A DNA stretch of 64,000 nucleotides from Candidatus Symbiopectobacterium sp. NZEC151 (GTDB lineage: Bacteria; Pseudomonadota; Gammaproteobacteria; Enterobacterales; Enterobacteriaceae). The DNA lies in the NCBI RefSeq assembly GCF_025962655.1, contig NZ_JAGFPE010000005.1:339368-403367 (forward strand). Direction: 5' to 3'. This document shows, in pieces, positions 21,730-30,113 of this stretch; positions within the stretch are counted from its first letter, which is position 1, and every line of letters starts with the position of its first letter. The notes under the pieces were generated by a model. That model was given only the letters and a program-made list of their open reading frames with translations. It made no database searches and was not told the origin of the DNA. The position numbers were made by a program, and so were the translations under genes.

Positions 21730-22092
21730 TTATTCCCCGCGATAAACGCAGCCCGCCGTGCAGGTTTCTTTCACCATCACGGCGCTCAGCAGAGGCAGTG
21801 TGGGTTTTAACTGCTGCCAAATCCAGTGCGCCAGCACCTCGCTGGTGGGGTTTTCCAATCCGGCAATTTCATTGAGGTAGTGGTGATCCAACTGCTGCCA
21901 AACCGGGTTGAATACCGCTTTCAAGTCGGCGAAATCCATCACCCAGCCGGTATGCGGGTCGACTTCACCGGTGATTTCCAGTCTCACCATAAAGGAATGC
22001 CCGTGCAAGCGGCCACATTTATGCCCTTCCGGCACGTGCGGCAGGTGGTGGGCGGCTTCAAACTGAAAATCTTTAAATAGCGTAGTGACCAT
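21730..22092 (-). CDS. queD: 6-carboxy-tetrahydropterin synthase QueD
   Basis: QueD converts 7,8-dihydroneopterin triphosphate to 6-carboxy-tetrahydropterin, the step before QueE. The 120-residue protein has the zinc ligands of FEAAHHLP and RLHGHSF, and the family motifs [19 protein letters not shown] and [13 protein letters not shown]. Start 22092 is chosen for the ribosome site aggaac and the conserved N-terminus [15 protein letters not shown]; the frame stays open further upstream without family similarity. It is convergent with queE and divergent from cysJ. Confidence 0.93.
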   Translation of the reverse strand: MVTTLFKDFQFEAAHHLPHVPEGHKCGRLHGHSFMVRLEITGEVDPHTGWVMDFADLKAVFNPVWQQLDHHYLNEIAGLENPTSEVLAHWIWQQLKPTLPLLSAVMVKETCTAGCVYRGE

Positions 22093-22222
22093 AACAACGT
22101 TCCTGAAGGGATAACCAAGCGTAAACAAAAGCCGTCGCATACTACCGGAAAGTCGTCCTTGAAGCACGTTTGGTTGAAGAATAATCTGATTGATGGGGCG
22201 TTCATCTGAGCGGGCAACCTAT

Positions 22223-22345
22223 AACGCTTTAAGCGTTAAGGATTATCAGAAAAACCATTTAGGCATTTTGGTTATTAAATATTGCCATCGCGTCTTTAAT
22301 TGTTGCGCGCGGGATAGGTAACCTTATATTCCATACAACTTTAGA
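22223..22345 (+). promoter_or_regulatory. cysJIH control region with palindrome and CysB-like sequence
   Basis: The 306-bp gap between queD and cysJ holds a perfect palindrome, AACGCTT-T-AAGCGTT (22223-22237), and AT-rich sequence. The stretch ggtaaccttatattccatac near 22318 resembles the degenerate TTA-ATTCC-AT pattern of CysB sites, and taaata at about 22351 could be a -10 element. CysB control of cysJIH under sulfur limitation is established for enterobacteria; the exact site here is a guess. Confidence 0.35.
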
Positions 22346-22398
22346 TTGCATAAATATCGCTTTATCGCGGGACGACTTAAAAGGACACTGAAATCACG

Positions 22399-24213
22399 AT
22401 GACCACTCCGGTTTCGTTGCTGCCGCTTAGTGCCGAGCAGCTCGCGCGTTTGCAAAGCGCCACGGGGGATTTTTCTCCAGCGCAGCTGGCCTGGCTGTCA
22501 GGCTATTTTTGGGGCGTCGCGCAGGGCCATGGGGCTCAAAGCGGTGCCGTGTCGGCCGTCTCGCTCCCGGCCAGCGCCGCTGCGCCTGCACAAAGTATTA
22601 CCCTTATTTCCGCATCGCAAACGGGCAATGCTCGCCGTGTGGCCGAACAGCTGCGTGACGATTTGCTGGCTGCCAAGCTTGCGGTCACGTTGGTGAATGC
22701 TGGCGACTATAAATTTAAGCAAATTGCGCAGGAAACGCTGTTGCTGGTGGTGACCTCTACGCAAGGGGAAGGGGAGCCGCCGGAAGAGGCCGTAGCGCTG
22801 CATAAATTCCTGTTATCCAAAAAAGCCCCCGCGCTAAAAACCACGTCATTTGCGGTGTTCGGCTTGGGCGATACCTCTTACGAATTCTTCTGCAAAGCCG
22901 GTAAAGATGTCGATGGTCGCTTGGCTGAGCTGGGGGCAGAGCGCCTGCTCGATCGTGTGGATGCCGATGTTGACTATCAGGCGGCCGCCGAACAGTGGCG
23001 TCGCCAGATTGTCGATATCCTTCAGGCGCGCGTTCCGGCACAAGGCGCGGCGGTTATTCAGGCGAGCGCCAGCGGAACGCGGGATGAAATTTCCAGCAGT
23101 CCTTACAGTAAAGCCGCCCCTTACGCGGCAAGTTTCGCCGTGAATCAGAAAATCACGGGGCGTGCGTCCGATAAGGATGTGCGTCATATCGAGATCGACC
23201 TGGGTGATTCCGGGCTGCGCTATCAACCGGGTGATGCGCTTGGCGTGTGGTATCAAAACGATCCGGCGCTGGTGCAAGAGCTGCTGGAACTGCTGTGGTT
23301 GAAAGGGGATGAATCGGTGACCGTGGCAGGAGACACACTGCCTTTGTCGCAGGCGCTGCAACGCCATTTCGAACTGACGCAAAACACCGCGCCGTTGGTG
23401 GAGAAGTATGCCGCGTTGTCCCGTAACGAGGCATTGCTGGCGTTGGTGGCAGAAAAACCTGCGCTGCAACAGTTCGCCCAGCGCACGCCGCTGGTGGACA
23501 TGGTGCGTCAGGCGCCGACGGAACTGACGCCGGAGCAACTGATTGGCTGGCTGCGCCCGTTGACGCCGCGCCTCTATTCTATCGCTTCGTCTCAGGCCGA
23601 GGCCGAAAGCGAGGTGCATATTACCGTGGGCGTGGTGCGCTATGACTATGAGGGGCGGGCGCGAACCGGCGGTGCATCTGGTTATCTGGCGGATCGTCTG
23701 AATGAAGACGATGAGATTCAGGTCTTTATTGAACATAACGACCACTTCCGCCTGCCTGCCGATCCCGCTACCCCCGTCATCATGATCGGGCCTGGCACCG
23801 GCATTGCTCCGTTCCGCGCCTTTATGCAACAGCGTGAAGCGGACGGTGCAGAAGGGAAAAACTGGCTGTTTTTCGGCAACCCGCACTTTACCGAAGATTT
23901 TCTCTATCAGGTGGAATGGCAACGCTACGTGAAAGACGGACTGCTGACCCACATCGATCTGGCCTGGTCGCGCGATCAGGCACACAAGATCTATGTGCAG
24001 GACAAACTGCGCGAGAAGGGCGAACAGCTGTGGCGCTGGATCCAGGACGGTGCACATCTTTACGTGTGCGGCGATGCCAACCGCATGGCGAAAGATGTGG
24101 AACAGGCGCTGCTGGACATTATCGGTGCCCACGGCGGTCTGGATGCAGAACAGGCCGATGAATTTTTAAGCGAACTGCGCCTTGAGCGCCGTTATCAGCG
24201 CGATGTGTACTAG
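22399..24213 (+). CDS. cysJ: Sulfite reductase flavoprotein alpha-subunit
   Basis: CysJ carries electrons from NADPH through FAD and FMN to CysI for six-electron reduction of sulfite to sulfide. The 604-residue protein has an FMN-binding flavodoxin domain (about 65-205; [42 protein letters not shown]), an FAD/connecting domain ([19 protein letters not shown]) and an NADPH domain ([37 protein letters not shown]) ending in the conserved YQRDVY. cysI starts 14 bp later. Confidence 0.97.
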   Translation: MTTPVSLLPLSAEQLARLQSATGDFSPAQLAWLSGYFWGVAQGHGAQSGAVSAVSLPASAAAPAQSITLISASQTGNARRVAEQLRDDLLAAKLAVTLVNAGDYKFKQIAQETLLLVVTSTQGEGEPPEEAVALHKFLLSKKAPALKTTSFAVFGLGDTSYEFFCKAGKDVDGRLAELGAERLLDRVDADVDYQAAAEQWRRQIVDILQARVPAQGAAVIQASASGTRDEISSSPYSKAAPYAASFAVNQKITGRASDKDVRHIEIDLGDSGLRYQPGDALGVWYQNDPALVQELLELLWLKGDESVTVAGDTLPLSQALQRHFELTQNTAPLVEKYAALSRNEALLALVAEKPALQQFAQRTPLVDMVRQAPTELTPEQLIGWLRPLTPRLYSIASSQAEAESEVHITVGVVRYDYEGRARTGGASGYLADRLNEDDEIQVFIEHNDHFRLPADPATPVIMIGPGTGIAPFRAFMQQREADGAEGKNWLFFGNPHFTEDFLYQVEWQRYVKDGLLTHIDLAWSRDQAHKIYVQDKLREKGEQLWRWIQDGAHLYVCGDANRMAKDVEQALLDIIGAHGGLDAEQADEFLSELRLERRYQRDVY

Positions 24214-24227
24214 CGAGATCACTATCC

Positions 24228-25961
24228 ATGAGCGAAAAATTATCAATCGATCAACGTTATCCCGGCCCGTTAGTGGTGGAAGGGAAACTCGCTGATGCGG
24301 AGCGCCTGAAGCAGGAAAGCAACTACCTGCGCGGCACCATTGCTGAAGATTTGCAGGAAGGGCTGACGGGCGGTTTTAACGGCGACAACTTTTTGCTGAT
24401 CCGTTTTCACGGCATGTATCAACAGGATGACCGCGATATTCGCGCGGAGCGTGCCGAGCAAAAGCTGGAGCCGCGTCATGCCATGATGCTGCGCTGCCGT
24501 TTGCCCGGCGGCGTGATGACGCCGGAGCAGTGGTTAGGGATCGATAAATTTGCCGCCGAGAGCACGCTCTATGGCAGCATTCGTATTACTAACCGCCAGA
24601 CCTTCCAGTTTCACGGTATCCTGAAGCCGAACGTGAAACCGGCGCACCAAATGCTCAATCATCTGGGGCTGGATGCGCTGGCGACCGCCAACGATGTGAA
24701 CCGTAACGTACTCTGTACTTCTAATCCGGTGGAATCCGAGCTGCATCAGCAAGCCTATGACTGGGCGAAGAAGATCTCTGAGCATCTGCTGCCGCGTACC
24801 CGTGCCTACGCCGAGATCTGGCTGGATCAGGAGAAGGTCGCTACCACCGATGAAGAGCCGATCCTCGGGGCGACCTATCTGCCGCGTAAGTTCAAAACTA
24901 CGGTGGTGATCCCGCCGCAAAACGATGTGGATCTGCACGCCAACGATCTCAATTTTATTGCCATTGCCGACAATGGTCGCCTGGTCGGCTTTAACGTGCT
25001 GGTCGGCGGTGGGCTTTCTATCGCCCACGGCGATAAGGCAACCTACCCGCGCACTGCCAGTGAGCTGGGCTATATTCCGATTGAGCATACGCTGGCCGTG
25101 GCCGAAGCGGTGGTGACTACGCAACGCGATTGGGGCAACCGCACCAACCGTAAAAATGCCAAAACCAAATATACGCTGGAGCGCGTTGGCGTTGATACTT
25201 TCAAACGCGAAGTGGAAAAGCGCGCGGGTGTGACCTTTGAATCGCTGCGTCCGTATGAATTCACCGGCCGTGGCGATCGCATTGGCTGGGTGAAAGGTAT
25301 TGATAGTAAATGGCACCTGACGCTGTTTATCGAAAATGGCCGTATTCTCGATTATCCAGGCCGTCCGCTGAAAACCGGGTTGGCCGAAATCGCCAAAATC
25401 CACAAAGGGGATTTCCGCCTGACGGCGAACCAGAACCTGATTGTGGCGGGCGTGAGTGCACGCAATAAAGCGAAGATTGATGCGCTGGCACGCGAGCACG
25501 GTTTGATTGACGATAGCGTCAGCGAGCAGCGTAAAAACTCGATGGCCTGCGTATCCTTCCCAACCTGTCCGCTGGCGATGGCGGAAGCCGAGCGTTTCCT
25601 GCCGGAATTTGTCACCGACGTGGAAGGCATTATGCAGCGCCACGGCGTGGGCGACGAGCATATCGTACTGCGCGTAACCGGTTGTCCGAACGGCTGTGGC
25701 CGTGCCATGTTGGCGGAGGTGGGGCTGGTCGGGAAAGCCGTAGGGCGCTATAACCTGCATCTGGGCGGTAACCGCGAAGGCACTCGCATTCCGCGTATGT
25801 ACCGCGAAAATATCACGCAGGCGGAGATCCTGAGCGAGCTGGATGGTCTGATTGGCCGCTGGGCGCGGGAACGCCAGCCTGATGAAGGGTTCGGTGACTT
25901 TGCCATCCGTAGTGGCATTATCAAGCCGGTACTCGATCCGGCGCGCGATTTTTACGATTAA
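24228..25961 (+). CDS. cysI: Sulfite reductase hemoprotein beta-subunit
   Basis: CysI is the siroheme and 4Fe-4S subunit that binds sulfite and reduces it to sulfide with electrons from CysJ. The 577-residue protein contains the two nitrite/sulfite-reductase repeats ([23 protein letters not shown]) and the four cluster cysteines in [10 protein letters not shown] and GCPNGCGRA, one of which bridges to siroheme. Arg and Lys residues that bind sulfite are in the conserved [13 protein letters not shown] loop. It lies between cysJ and cysH in a tight operon; its siroheme comes from CysG, encoded beyond the phage locus. Confidence 0.97.
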   Translation: MSEKLSIDQRYPGPLVVEGKLADAERLKQESNYLRGTIAEDLQEGLTGGFNGDNFLLIRFHGMYQQDDRDIRAERAEQKLEPRHAMMLRCRLPGGVMTPEQWLGIDKFAAESTLYGSIRITNRQTFQFHGILKPNVKPAHQMLNHLGLDALATANDVNRNVLCTSNPVESELHQQAYDWAKKISEHLLPRTRAYAEIWLDQEKVATTDEEPILGATYLPRKFKTTVVIPPQNDVDLHANDLNFIAIADNGRLVGFNVLVGGGLSIAHGDKATYPRTASELGYIPIEHTLAVAEAVVTTQRDWGNRTNRKNAKTKYTLERVGVDTFKREVEKRAGVTFESLRPYEFTGRGDRIGWVKGIDSKWHLTLFIENGRILDYPGRPLKTGLAEIAKIHKGDFRLTANQNLIVAGVSARNKAKIDALAREHGLIDDSVSEQRKNSMACVSFPTCPLAMAEAERFLPEFVTDVEGIMQRHGVGDEHIVLRVTGCPNGCGRAMLAEVGLVGKAVGRYNLHLGGNREGTRIPRMYRENITQAEILSELDGLIGRWARERQPDEGFGDFAIRSGIIKPVLDPARDFYD

Positions 25962-25970
25962 CCGGGAGGC

Positions 25971-26708
25971 ATGATGTCGGCATTCTCTCTTGAAGCGCTT
26001 AACGCGCTACCCAAACCGGAGCAGGCGCAAGCGCTGGCTGAAACCAACGAACAGTTGGAAACGCTCTCCGCCGAGGGGCGCGTTGCCTGGGCGCTGGAGC
26101 ACCTGCCGGGGGAGTATGTGCTCTCTTCCAGCTTCGGCATTCAGGCGGCGGTAAGCCTGCATCTGGTCACGCAACTGCGCCCTGATATTCCGGTGATCCT
26201 CACCGATACTGGCTACCTGTTTCCGGAAACCTATCAGTTTATCGACACGCTGGCCGAGCAGTTGAAACTGAATTTGAAGGTGTATCGTGCCGAGCACTCC
26301 CCGGCCTGGCAGGAAGCACGCTATGGCAAACTGTGGGAACAGGGCGTTGAAGGCATTGAGCAGTACAACCAGCTAAACAAAGTGGAACCGATGAACCGTG
26401 GGCTGAGTGAGCTACAGGCCCAGACCTGGTTTGCCGGATTGCGGCGCGAGCAGTCGGGCAGCCGTGGACATCTGCCGGTACTGGCTATCCAACGCGGCGT
26501 CTTCAAGGTGCTGCCGATTATCGATTGGGATAATAAGCAGGTGTATCAATACCTCAAGCAGCACGGTTTGTCTTACCACCCGCTGTGGGATCAGGGCTAC
26601 CTGTCAGTGGGGGATACGCATACCACGCGTAAATGGGAGCCGGGAATGAGCGAAGAAGAAACGCGCTTCTTCGGATTGAAACGGGAATGTGGGTTGCACG
26701 AGGGGTAA
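25971..26708 (+). CDS. cysH: Phosphoadenylyl-sulfate (PAPS) reductase
   Basis: CysH reduces PAPS to sulfite and 3',5'-ADP using thioredoxin or glutaredoxin. The 245-residue protein has the adenine-nucleotide-alpha-hydrolase fold ([38 protein letters not shown]) and the catalytic cysteine in the C-terminal ECGLH motif. There is one catalytic Cys and no 4Fe-4S cysteine pairs, so it is a PAPS and not an APS reductase. Either ATG 25971 or the adjacent 25974 may be used, 9-12 bp after cysI. It is the last gene of cysJIH and ends in a strong terminator. Confidence 0.96.
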   Translation: MMSAFSLEALNALPKPEQAQALAETNEQLETLSAEGRVAWALEHLPGEYVLSSSFGIQAAVSLHLVTQLRPDIPVILTDTGYLFPETYQFIDTLAEQLKLNLKVYRAEHSPAWQEARYGKLWEQGVEGIEQYNQLNKVEPMNRGLSELQAQTWFAGLRREQSGSRGHLPVLAIQRGVFKVLPIIDWDNKQVYQYLKQHGLSYHPLWDQGYLSVGDTHTTRKWEPGMSEEETRFFGLKRECGLHEG

Positions 26709-26728
26709 GTGACAGCGTGCAGAAAGGG

Positions 26729-26756
26729 AAAAGGCCGTTGGTTAACGGCCTTTTTT
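26729..26756. terminator. Terminator after cysH, at the left edge of the phage locus
   Basis: aaaaggccgtt (26729-26739) pairs with aacggccttttt around a GGTT loop, followed by six T. Read on the minus strand it also ends in T-rich sequence, so it can stop both cysH and the convergent repressor gene. It separates chromosomal from phage-derived sequence. Confidence 0.85.
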
Positions 26757-26778
26757 GTACACAGCGCTGGTATGGGAA

Positions 26779-27513
26779 TCAGTAGTCCAGCACCGCCCAC
26801 CAGAACACGCGCCCAATAATATCGACCTCGCTGAGGGATTTCTCTTCGATAGGGTGCTCGGCGCTGTTGTAGCTGCGGATGCTTACCGTGTTCGGCCCAA
26901 CCTGATACAGCAGCTTGATGCGGTTCCAGCCATTTTGGCTGATGGCGTAGATCTTGCCATCGATAATGCGCTTATCGTTGGTGTTGACGGCGACGGTGGT
27001 ACCATCGGGAATAAACGGTTCCATGCTGTCGCCCTTGGCCGGGAAACAGAGCACGCCAGAGCCATCAGAATTGGCACCGACGCGGCGTAAGGTCGATTTG
27101 GAAAACCGCAGTTTAAACCCGTTATGATCTTCATTCATGATACGCCCGGTCCCACAGGCGAATTCGATATCTTTCAGAAACGGCACTTCCACTTCATCAT
27201 CCCGCAACGGGGTGTGGCTGTCCCATACGTCAACCGTTCCCCACTGAGATTCCGGCGGAATGTTGGAGCGCGAATCGTAAGGCGCGACCGCTGGCGTACG
27301 CATCGGTTCATCGCCATTCGCCAGCCATTCCGGGCGTACCCCCAGCGCATCGGCAATATCAATGATACGCGACGTTCCTTTCGCCTGACCGGAGGTCAAG
27401 CGCCAGATTGTCGGCTGAGCCATGTTAACGGCGCGTGCCAATTGTCCCTGAGTCATTCCCGTCAGCGACATAGCATGGTTAAGCCGTTCTGCCAAAGTGT
27501 TCATCGTTTTCAT
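26779..27513 (-). CDS. CI/LexA-like phage repressor with S24 self-cleavage domain
   Basis: From the ATG at 27513 the protein has 244 residues. An N-terminal XRE helix-turn-helix (about 5-60; LTGMTQGQLARAVNMAQPTIWRLTSG) is followed by a linker and a C-terminal S24 peptidase domain with the serine of FPAKGDSMEPF and the lysine of WNRIKLL. A Cys-Gly pair in IEFACGTGR sits where CI and LexA proteins cleave themselves. RecA-stimulated autocleavage on DNA damage is established for this fold, so the locus should be SOS-inducible. The ATG at 27504 is an alternative; neither has a clear ribosome site, in keeping with a nearly leaderless mRNA as for lambda cI. Three operators flank its start. Confidence 0.88.
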   Translation of the reverse strand: MKTMNTLAERLNHAMSLTGMTQGQLARAVNMAQPTIWRLTSGQAKGTSRIIDIADALGVRPEWLANGDEPMRTPAVAPYDSRSNIPPESQWGTVDVWDSHTPLRDDEVEVPFLKDIEFACGTGRIMNEDHNGFKLRFSKSTLRRVGANSDGSGVLCFPAKGDSMEPFIPDGTTVAVNTNDKRIIDGKIYAISQNGWNRIKLLYQVGPNTVSIRSYNSAEHPIEEKSLSEVDIIGRVFWWAVLDY

Positions 27514-27522
27514 GCGAACAAC

Positions 27523-27551
27523 TTTATAGCATTCGCTATTGCTTTTCAAGT
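27523..27551 (-). promoter_or_regulatory. Possible leftward repressor promoter (PRM-like)
   Basis: On the minus strand TATAAA (27523-27528) could be the -10 box, with TTGAAA (27544-27549, 15-bp spacer) or a weaker -35 near 27546-27551. The start would fall just before the repressor ATG, giving a leaderless or nearly leaderless message. It overlaps operator 1. The spacing is not ideal, so this is tentative. Confidence 0.35.
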
Positions 27552-27593
27552 GAAATGGCAATACCTTTTGCTATTATCGATAGCTAAAGGTAT
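27526..27593. promoter_or_regulatory. Three 14-bp repressor operators
   Basis: One perfect palindrome, ATAGCATTCGCTAT (27526-27539), and two copies with one arm mismatch each, ATACCTTTTGCTAT (27561-27574) and ATAGCTAAAGGTAT (27580-27593), share the form ATAGC-N4-GCTAT. They occupy the intergenic region between the repressor and the divergent Q gene and overlap both predicted promoters. This is the same logic as the lambda OR1-3 operator, seen directly in the sequence. Confidence 0.8.
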
Positions 27594-27596
27594 TAT
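27568..27596 (+). promoter_or_regulatory. Rightward early promoter (PR-like)
   Basis: TTGCTA (27568-27573) and TATTAT (27591-27596) are spaced by 17 bp. Operators 2 and 3 overlap the -35 and -10 boxes, so bound repressor would block transcription. The first gene downstream is the Q antiterminator at 27767. Confidence 0.7.
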
Positions 27597-27710
27597 CACA
27601 CCAACAAGACAAGCTATGCGTGAGTAACGGACGCTAGTTATCAACTAAATCAATAGCTTTCCGGTGGCAGAGTGTGACTGCCTCTCTTTTGTTACTCCAG
27701 GGGACGGTGC

Positions 27711-27733
27711 GGCAAGACCCCAATGGTCTTGCC
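27711..27733 (+). promoter_or_regulatory. Leader hairpin between PR and Q
   Basis: ggcaagacc and ggtcttgcc form a perfect 9-bp stem with loop ccaat in the 170-base leader of the early transcript. No T-run follows, so it is not an obvious terminator. It may be an RNA regulatory element, a processing site or a remnant of deleted early genes. Confidence 0.5.
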
Positions 27734-27766
27734 AGATAACGGTATAGAAACAACAAAGGTGGCGAG

Positions 27767-28201
27767 ATGATTCGTGATATCCAAAAGGTGCTTGAGCGTT
27801 ATGGCGCATGGGCTTCCCATACTGAACACGGGCTGTATTACTCATCGGTTGCTGCGGGCTTCCGTGGGCTGCTGCCCTCCAGCCAGCGCTCACGCCCGTC
27901 GTGCTGCGATGACGATGGGTTGATTGTCAATGGGGCGATGGCGTGTTTGAAAAAACGCGACCCGTATCTGCATGTGCTATTGGAGTGGCACTATGTGCTT
28001 GGCCTGCCGGTGAGGGCGATTGGCACCAAACTGGGTATTTCACATACGCTGGTGCTAAAACAGCTGCAAATGGCGGAAGGATTTATCGATGGCTGCCTGA
28101 GCATGATGGATATCAAGCTGGATATCGATCTTGAATGCCAAAAAGAACTGGTTTATACGCCGAAAATAAAAAAAGTGGTGGAATTCCAAAAAGCAATATA
28201 G
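27767..28201 (+). CDS. Phage late-gene antitermination protein Q
   Basis: The 144-residue protein belongs to the phage 82-type antiterminator Q family (Phage_antitermQ). The N-terminus MIRDIQKVLERYGAWAS, the SCCDDDGLIVNGAMACLKK core and the helix-turn-helix-like LPVRAIGTKLGISHTLVLKQLQMAEGF are typical. Q proteins load on RNA polymerase at the late promoter and let it read through terminators into lysis and morphogenesis genes. Here Q is the first gene after the early promoter; cro, cII, N and replication genes are missing. Ribosome site aaaggtgg lies upstream of the ATG. Its last codons are part of a sequence repeated twice more downstream. Confidence 0.85.
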   Translation: MIRDIQKVLERYGAWASHTEHGLYYSSVAAGFRGLLPSSQRSRPSCCDDDGLIVNGAMACLKKRDPYLHVLLEWHYVLGLPVRAIGTKLGISHTLVLKQLQMAEGFIDGCLSMMDIKLDIDLECQKELVYTPKIKKVVEFQKAI

Positions 28202-28221
28202 TCTGATAAAAATGATTATTT
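28178..28221 (+). repeat. Copy 1 of the Q-3'-end repeat
   Basis: This 44-bp element starts with GTGGAATTCCAAAAAG and covers the last seven codons and stop of Q plus about 20 bp beyond. Two further copies lie at 28985-29028 and 29082-29126. The palindromic core is TGGAATTCCA. Confidence 0.85.
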
Positions 28222-28503
28222 CATCCTATTCCTAATGCGAAATTCATTTCCTATGACAAGCTGATTTTTGCGAATGGCTAACTGTCCTAATTAACGGATG
28301 TGCTGAAGCATGTGCATGCATATTTTGATTTTTCGCAAAGAAAGGCGTATTGGTATGTGTAATATCGTTCACTATCGAACGCACGGCACAGGAGTGCATT
28401 ACCTTCGTAATAACCTACCGAAACAGTAAATCAGGAATATTCCAGATTAGTCTTATCGAAAAAAGTGAAAGTAATATTGCCACTTCGTCCGTTAAAGAGG
28501 CCT
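28222..28503. other. Gene-free AT-rich interval after Q
   Basis: These 282 bp lie between the first Q-end repeat and a cargo gene. I see no convincing reading frame, hairpin with T-run or clear promoter. By analogy with lambda, the late promoter and the Q-loading site could lie here or in 28909-29141, but no match to a characterised qut site is evident. Confidence 0.4.
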
Positions 28504-28908
28504 ATGATGAAGACGCTGCTGTTATTCATGTTGGTTCCTGTGTTGCTTTCCGGGTGTTCAACGCGGTGGGTGAAAATTCGTGATAACCCGACTGACCATG
28601 TTACTTCAAGATCCCTCTGTCGGGTTAACGCTGAACAGCGATTCCCAGTTCGCAATGAAGTGATAAATCGCACCAACTACCGTACTGTCACTGAGCCTTG
28701 CGATTACAAACGGTGGTGCGGTGGGAAAAAGTACAGGACCTATGAGGTTGAGGAATTACAAAGCTATGTCACGGACGTTAACAACGGTAGCCGTAACAGT
28801 TCCTACCACGATTGCATGTGGGATAATGGCTGGCAGCAACAGACCAAATCAAATTGGGAATGGGATAGAACACCCATTACGCTGCAATATACGGGGCCAG
28901 CGAAATAA
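28504..28908 (+). CDS. Small cysteine-containing lipoprotein, cargo gene of the phage locus
   Basis: The 134-residue product starts with a short lipoprotein signal peptide whose lipobox is LLSGC. The mature part has four further cysteines (in RSLCRV, TEPCDY, RWCGGK and YHDCMW) that could form two disulfides, and is otherwise polar. I do not recognise a family. ATG 28504 is chosen because aaagagg lies upstream and the lipobox falls at the expected distance. It sits between Q and the lysis genes, flanked by two copies of the Q-3'-end repeat, so it looks like an acquired cargo gene. A surface role such as receptor masking or protection of the producer is possible but unsupported. Confidence 0.6.
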   Translation: MMKTLLLFMLVPVLLSGCSTRWVKIRDNPTDHVTSRSLCRVNAEQRFPVRNEVINRTNYRTVTEPCDYKRWCGGKKYRTYEVEELQSYVTDVNNGSRNSSYHDCMWDNGWQQQTKSNWEWDRTPITLQYTGPAK

Positions 28909-28984
28909 TCACCTGGCGTGAAAGCATTGCCGGGTGTAAACAGAATGGTGATGTTTTTTTATCATATTATCCTGAAAAGCGGTT

Positions 28985-29028
28985 GTGGAATTCCAAAAAG
29001 GTATTTATTCTACAAAAAATGCTTATTT
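28985..29028 (+). repeat. Copy 2 of the Q-3'-end repeat
   Basis: It begins GTGGAATTCCAAAAAG, identical to copy 1 over 16 bp, and ends in the shared ATGCTTATTT-like tail. In the Q frame it would read VVEFQKG, mirroring VVEFQKA in Q. Copies 1 and 2 flank the lipoprotein cargo gene. Confidence 0.8.
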
Positions 29029-29081
29029 GGCTCGGTGTCAGAAAAAGCTATCTGCCGATTAAAACAGACATTAAAAATGTT

Positions 29082-29126
29082 GTGGAATTCCAAATGGCAA
29101 AGTAGTCTGTTAAAAATCGTTAATTT
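29082..29126 (+). repeat. Copy 3 of the Q-3'-end repeat
   Basis: It begins GTGGAATTCCAAATGG and, like copy 1, runs into a TAG stop followed by tctgttaaaaa (copy 1: tctgataaaaa). It starts 97 bp after copy 2 and lies directly upstream of the terminator at 29142. Confidence 0.8.
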
Positions 29127-29141
29127 ACAGCAATCATAAAA

Positions 29142-29170
29142 AAGGCTTCGCTTATGCGAGGCTTTTTTTT
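29142..29170 (+). terminator. Terminator between Q region and lysis cassette (tR'-like)
   Basis: aaggcttcgc and gcgaggcttt form a 10-bp stem (two wobble pairs) with a four-base loop, followed by eight T. It stands where lambda has tR', the terminator that Q must overcome to express lysis and late genes. The next 170 bp before the holin, including an ATTAATATTAATATTAAT run, hold no gene. Confidence 0.75.
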
Positions 29171-29343
29171 TCAGAATATTAATATTAATATTAATAGTGA
29201 TTTGGCATATTCACGTTTTTTTAAACATTATTCCTCTCGCGTTCTTCGACATCGCGGCATCGAGATGCCGGAACGTTATTAATAACGACTTTCCGCTTTT
29301 TGTTCTTATCACTGTAGGCACCCCGCACGACGGCGGTGAGGTT

Positions 29344-29562
29344 ATGCGTATGTATAAATTGACGACGGGCATCTCCTATGGCGCTTCGGGTGCTACTGGC
29401 AGCTACTGGATGCTTCAGTTACTGGATGCGGTTTCTCCAAACCAGTGGACAGCCATTGGCGTGATGGGGAGTTTGCTGTTTGGCCTGCTGACTTTTCTGG
29501 TGAATGTGTTTTTCAAAATCAGGGAAGACCGGCGCAGAGAAGAGGGAATGCATAATGAGTAG
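29344..29562 (+). CDS. Phage 21-type pinholin with dual start
   Basis: The 72-residue protein is closely like the phage 21 S holin: two transmembrane segments (about 11-28 and 37-58 from the first Met), the [13 protein letters not shown] signature and a charged, Arg-rich tail. Pinholins make small membrane holes that depolarise the cell and thereby release SAR endolysins. Two ATGs in frame (29344 and 29350) give MRMYKLT and MYKLT; the extra basic residue in the longer form is the classic dual-start arrangement in which the long product is an antiholin. Ribosome site ggtgagg precedes the first ATG. It overlaps the endolysin start by 8 bp. Confidence 0.85.
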   Translation: MRMYKLTTGISYGASGATGSYWMLQLLDAVSPNQWTAIGVMGSLLFGLLTFLVNVFFKIREDRRREEGMHNE

Positions 29563-30109
29563 ACGCAAGATTGCCACTGCTGCGTTGTGCTCTGTCAGCG
29601 TGATTATTGCCATGGTGCTGAGTAATAGCGATAGCTATCGCTCCCAACAGGGCAATGCCTTGCGTTTCAGCCAGGCCGCGATGGAGGTGATGGGGAATGC
29701 GGAGGGATGTCGACGCGATGTTTACCAGTGCCCGGCCCGTATCAGCACTCAGGGCATTGGTCATACGCGGCGTGTTACAGGAACTGCCACGCTGGCGGAT
29801 GACCAGCAGGTTGCCCGCTGGTTCGCGGAAGATCAACTGGATGCACAAAACTGCCTTGAGCAGAACGTCGAACGCAAATTGGGCGTGCGCTTGCCGCAGA
29901 ACGTTTTTGACGGTGTCGGCAGCTTTGTGTTCAACGTCGGCTGCTCGAATTTCCTGACGTCCACGCTGTACCGCTACCTGACAGCGGGATCTTACCTTGC
30001 CGCCTGTCATCAACTTAGCCGTTGGGTCTATGCCGGGCAGGAGGTGCTTCCGGGGCTGGTGGCGCGCCGCGCCAAAGAGCAGGCGCTGTGCCTGGCTGCG
30101 CAGAAATAG
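29555..30109 (+). CDS. SAR endolysin (GH24 lysozyme, P1 Lyz-like)
   Basis: The 184-residue muramidase has an N-terminal signal-arrest-release segment (about 6-22) with Cys12 inside it, and then a GH24 lysozyme fold. The catalytic spacing Glu50-Cys59-Thr65 in [19 protein letters not shown] reproduces the Glu-Cys-Thr triad of phage P1 Lyz, where Cys replaces the usual Asp. In P1 the SAR cysteine frees the catalytic cysteine by disulfide exchange once the enzyme leaves the membrane; the same switch is likely here. It is made tethered and inactive and is released when the pinholin collapses the membrane potential. ATG 29555 overlaps the holin stop. Confidence 0.88.
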   Translation: MSRRKIATAALCSVSVIIAMVLSNSDSYRSQQGNALRFSQAAMEVMGNAEGCRRDVYQCPARISTQGIGHTRRVTGTATLADDQQVARWFAEDQLDAQNCLEQNVERKLGVRLPQNVFDGVGSFVFNVGCSNFLTSTLYRYLTAGSYLAACHQLSRWVYAGQEVLPGLVARRAKEQALCLAAQK

Positions 30110-30113
30110 CCCA

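Noticed and set aside
22846..24132. 428-codon open frame opposite cysJ
   Set aside because: Antisense shadow without start signals or domain features.
24534..25760. 408-codon open frame opposite cysI
   Set aside because: Antisense shadow; cysI on the plus strand explains the sequence fully.
28918..29139. 73-codon frame between the lipoprotein gene and the holin
   Set aside because: It runs across two copies of the Q-end repeat and has no ribosome site; the repeats explain the open frame better than a gene does.
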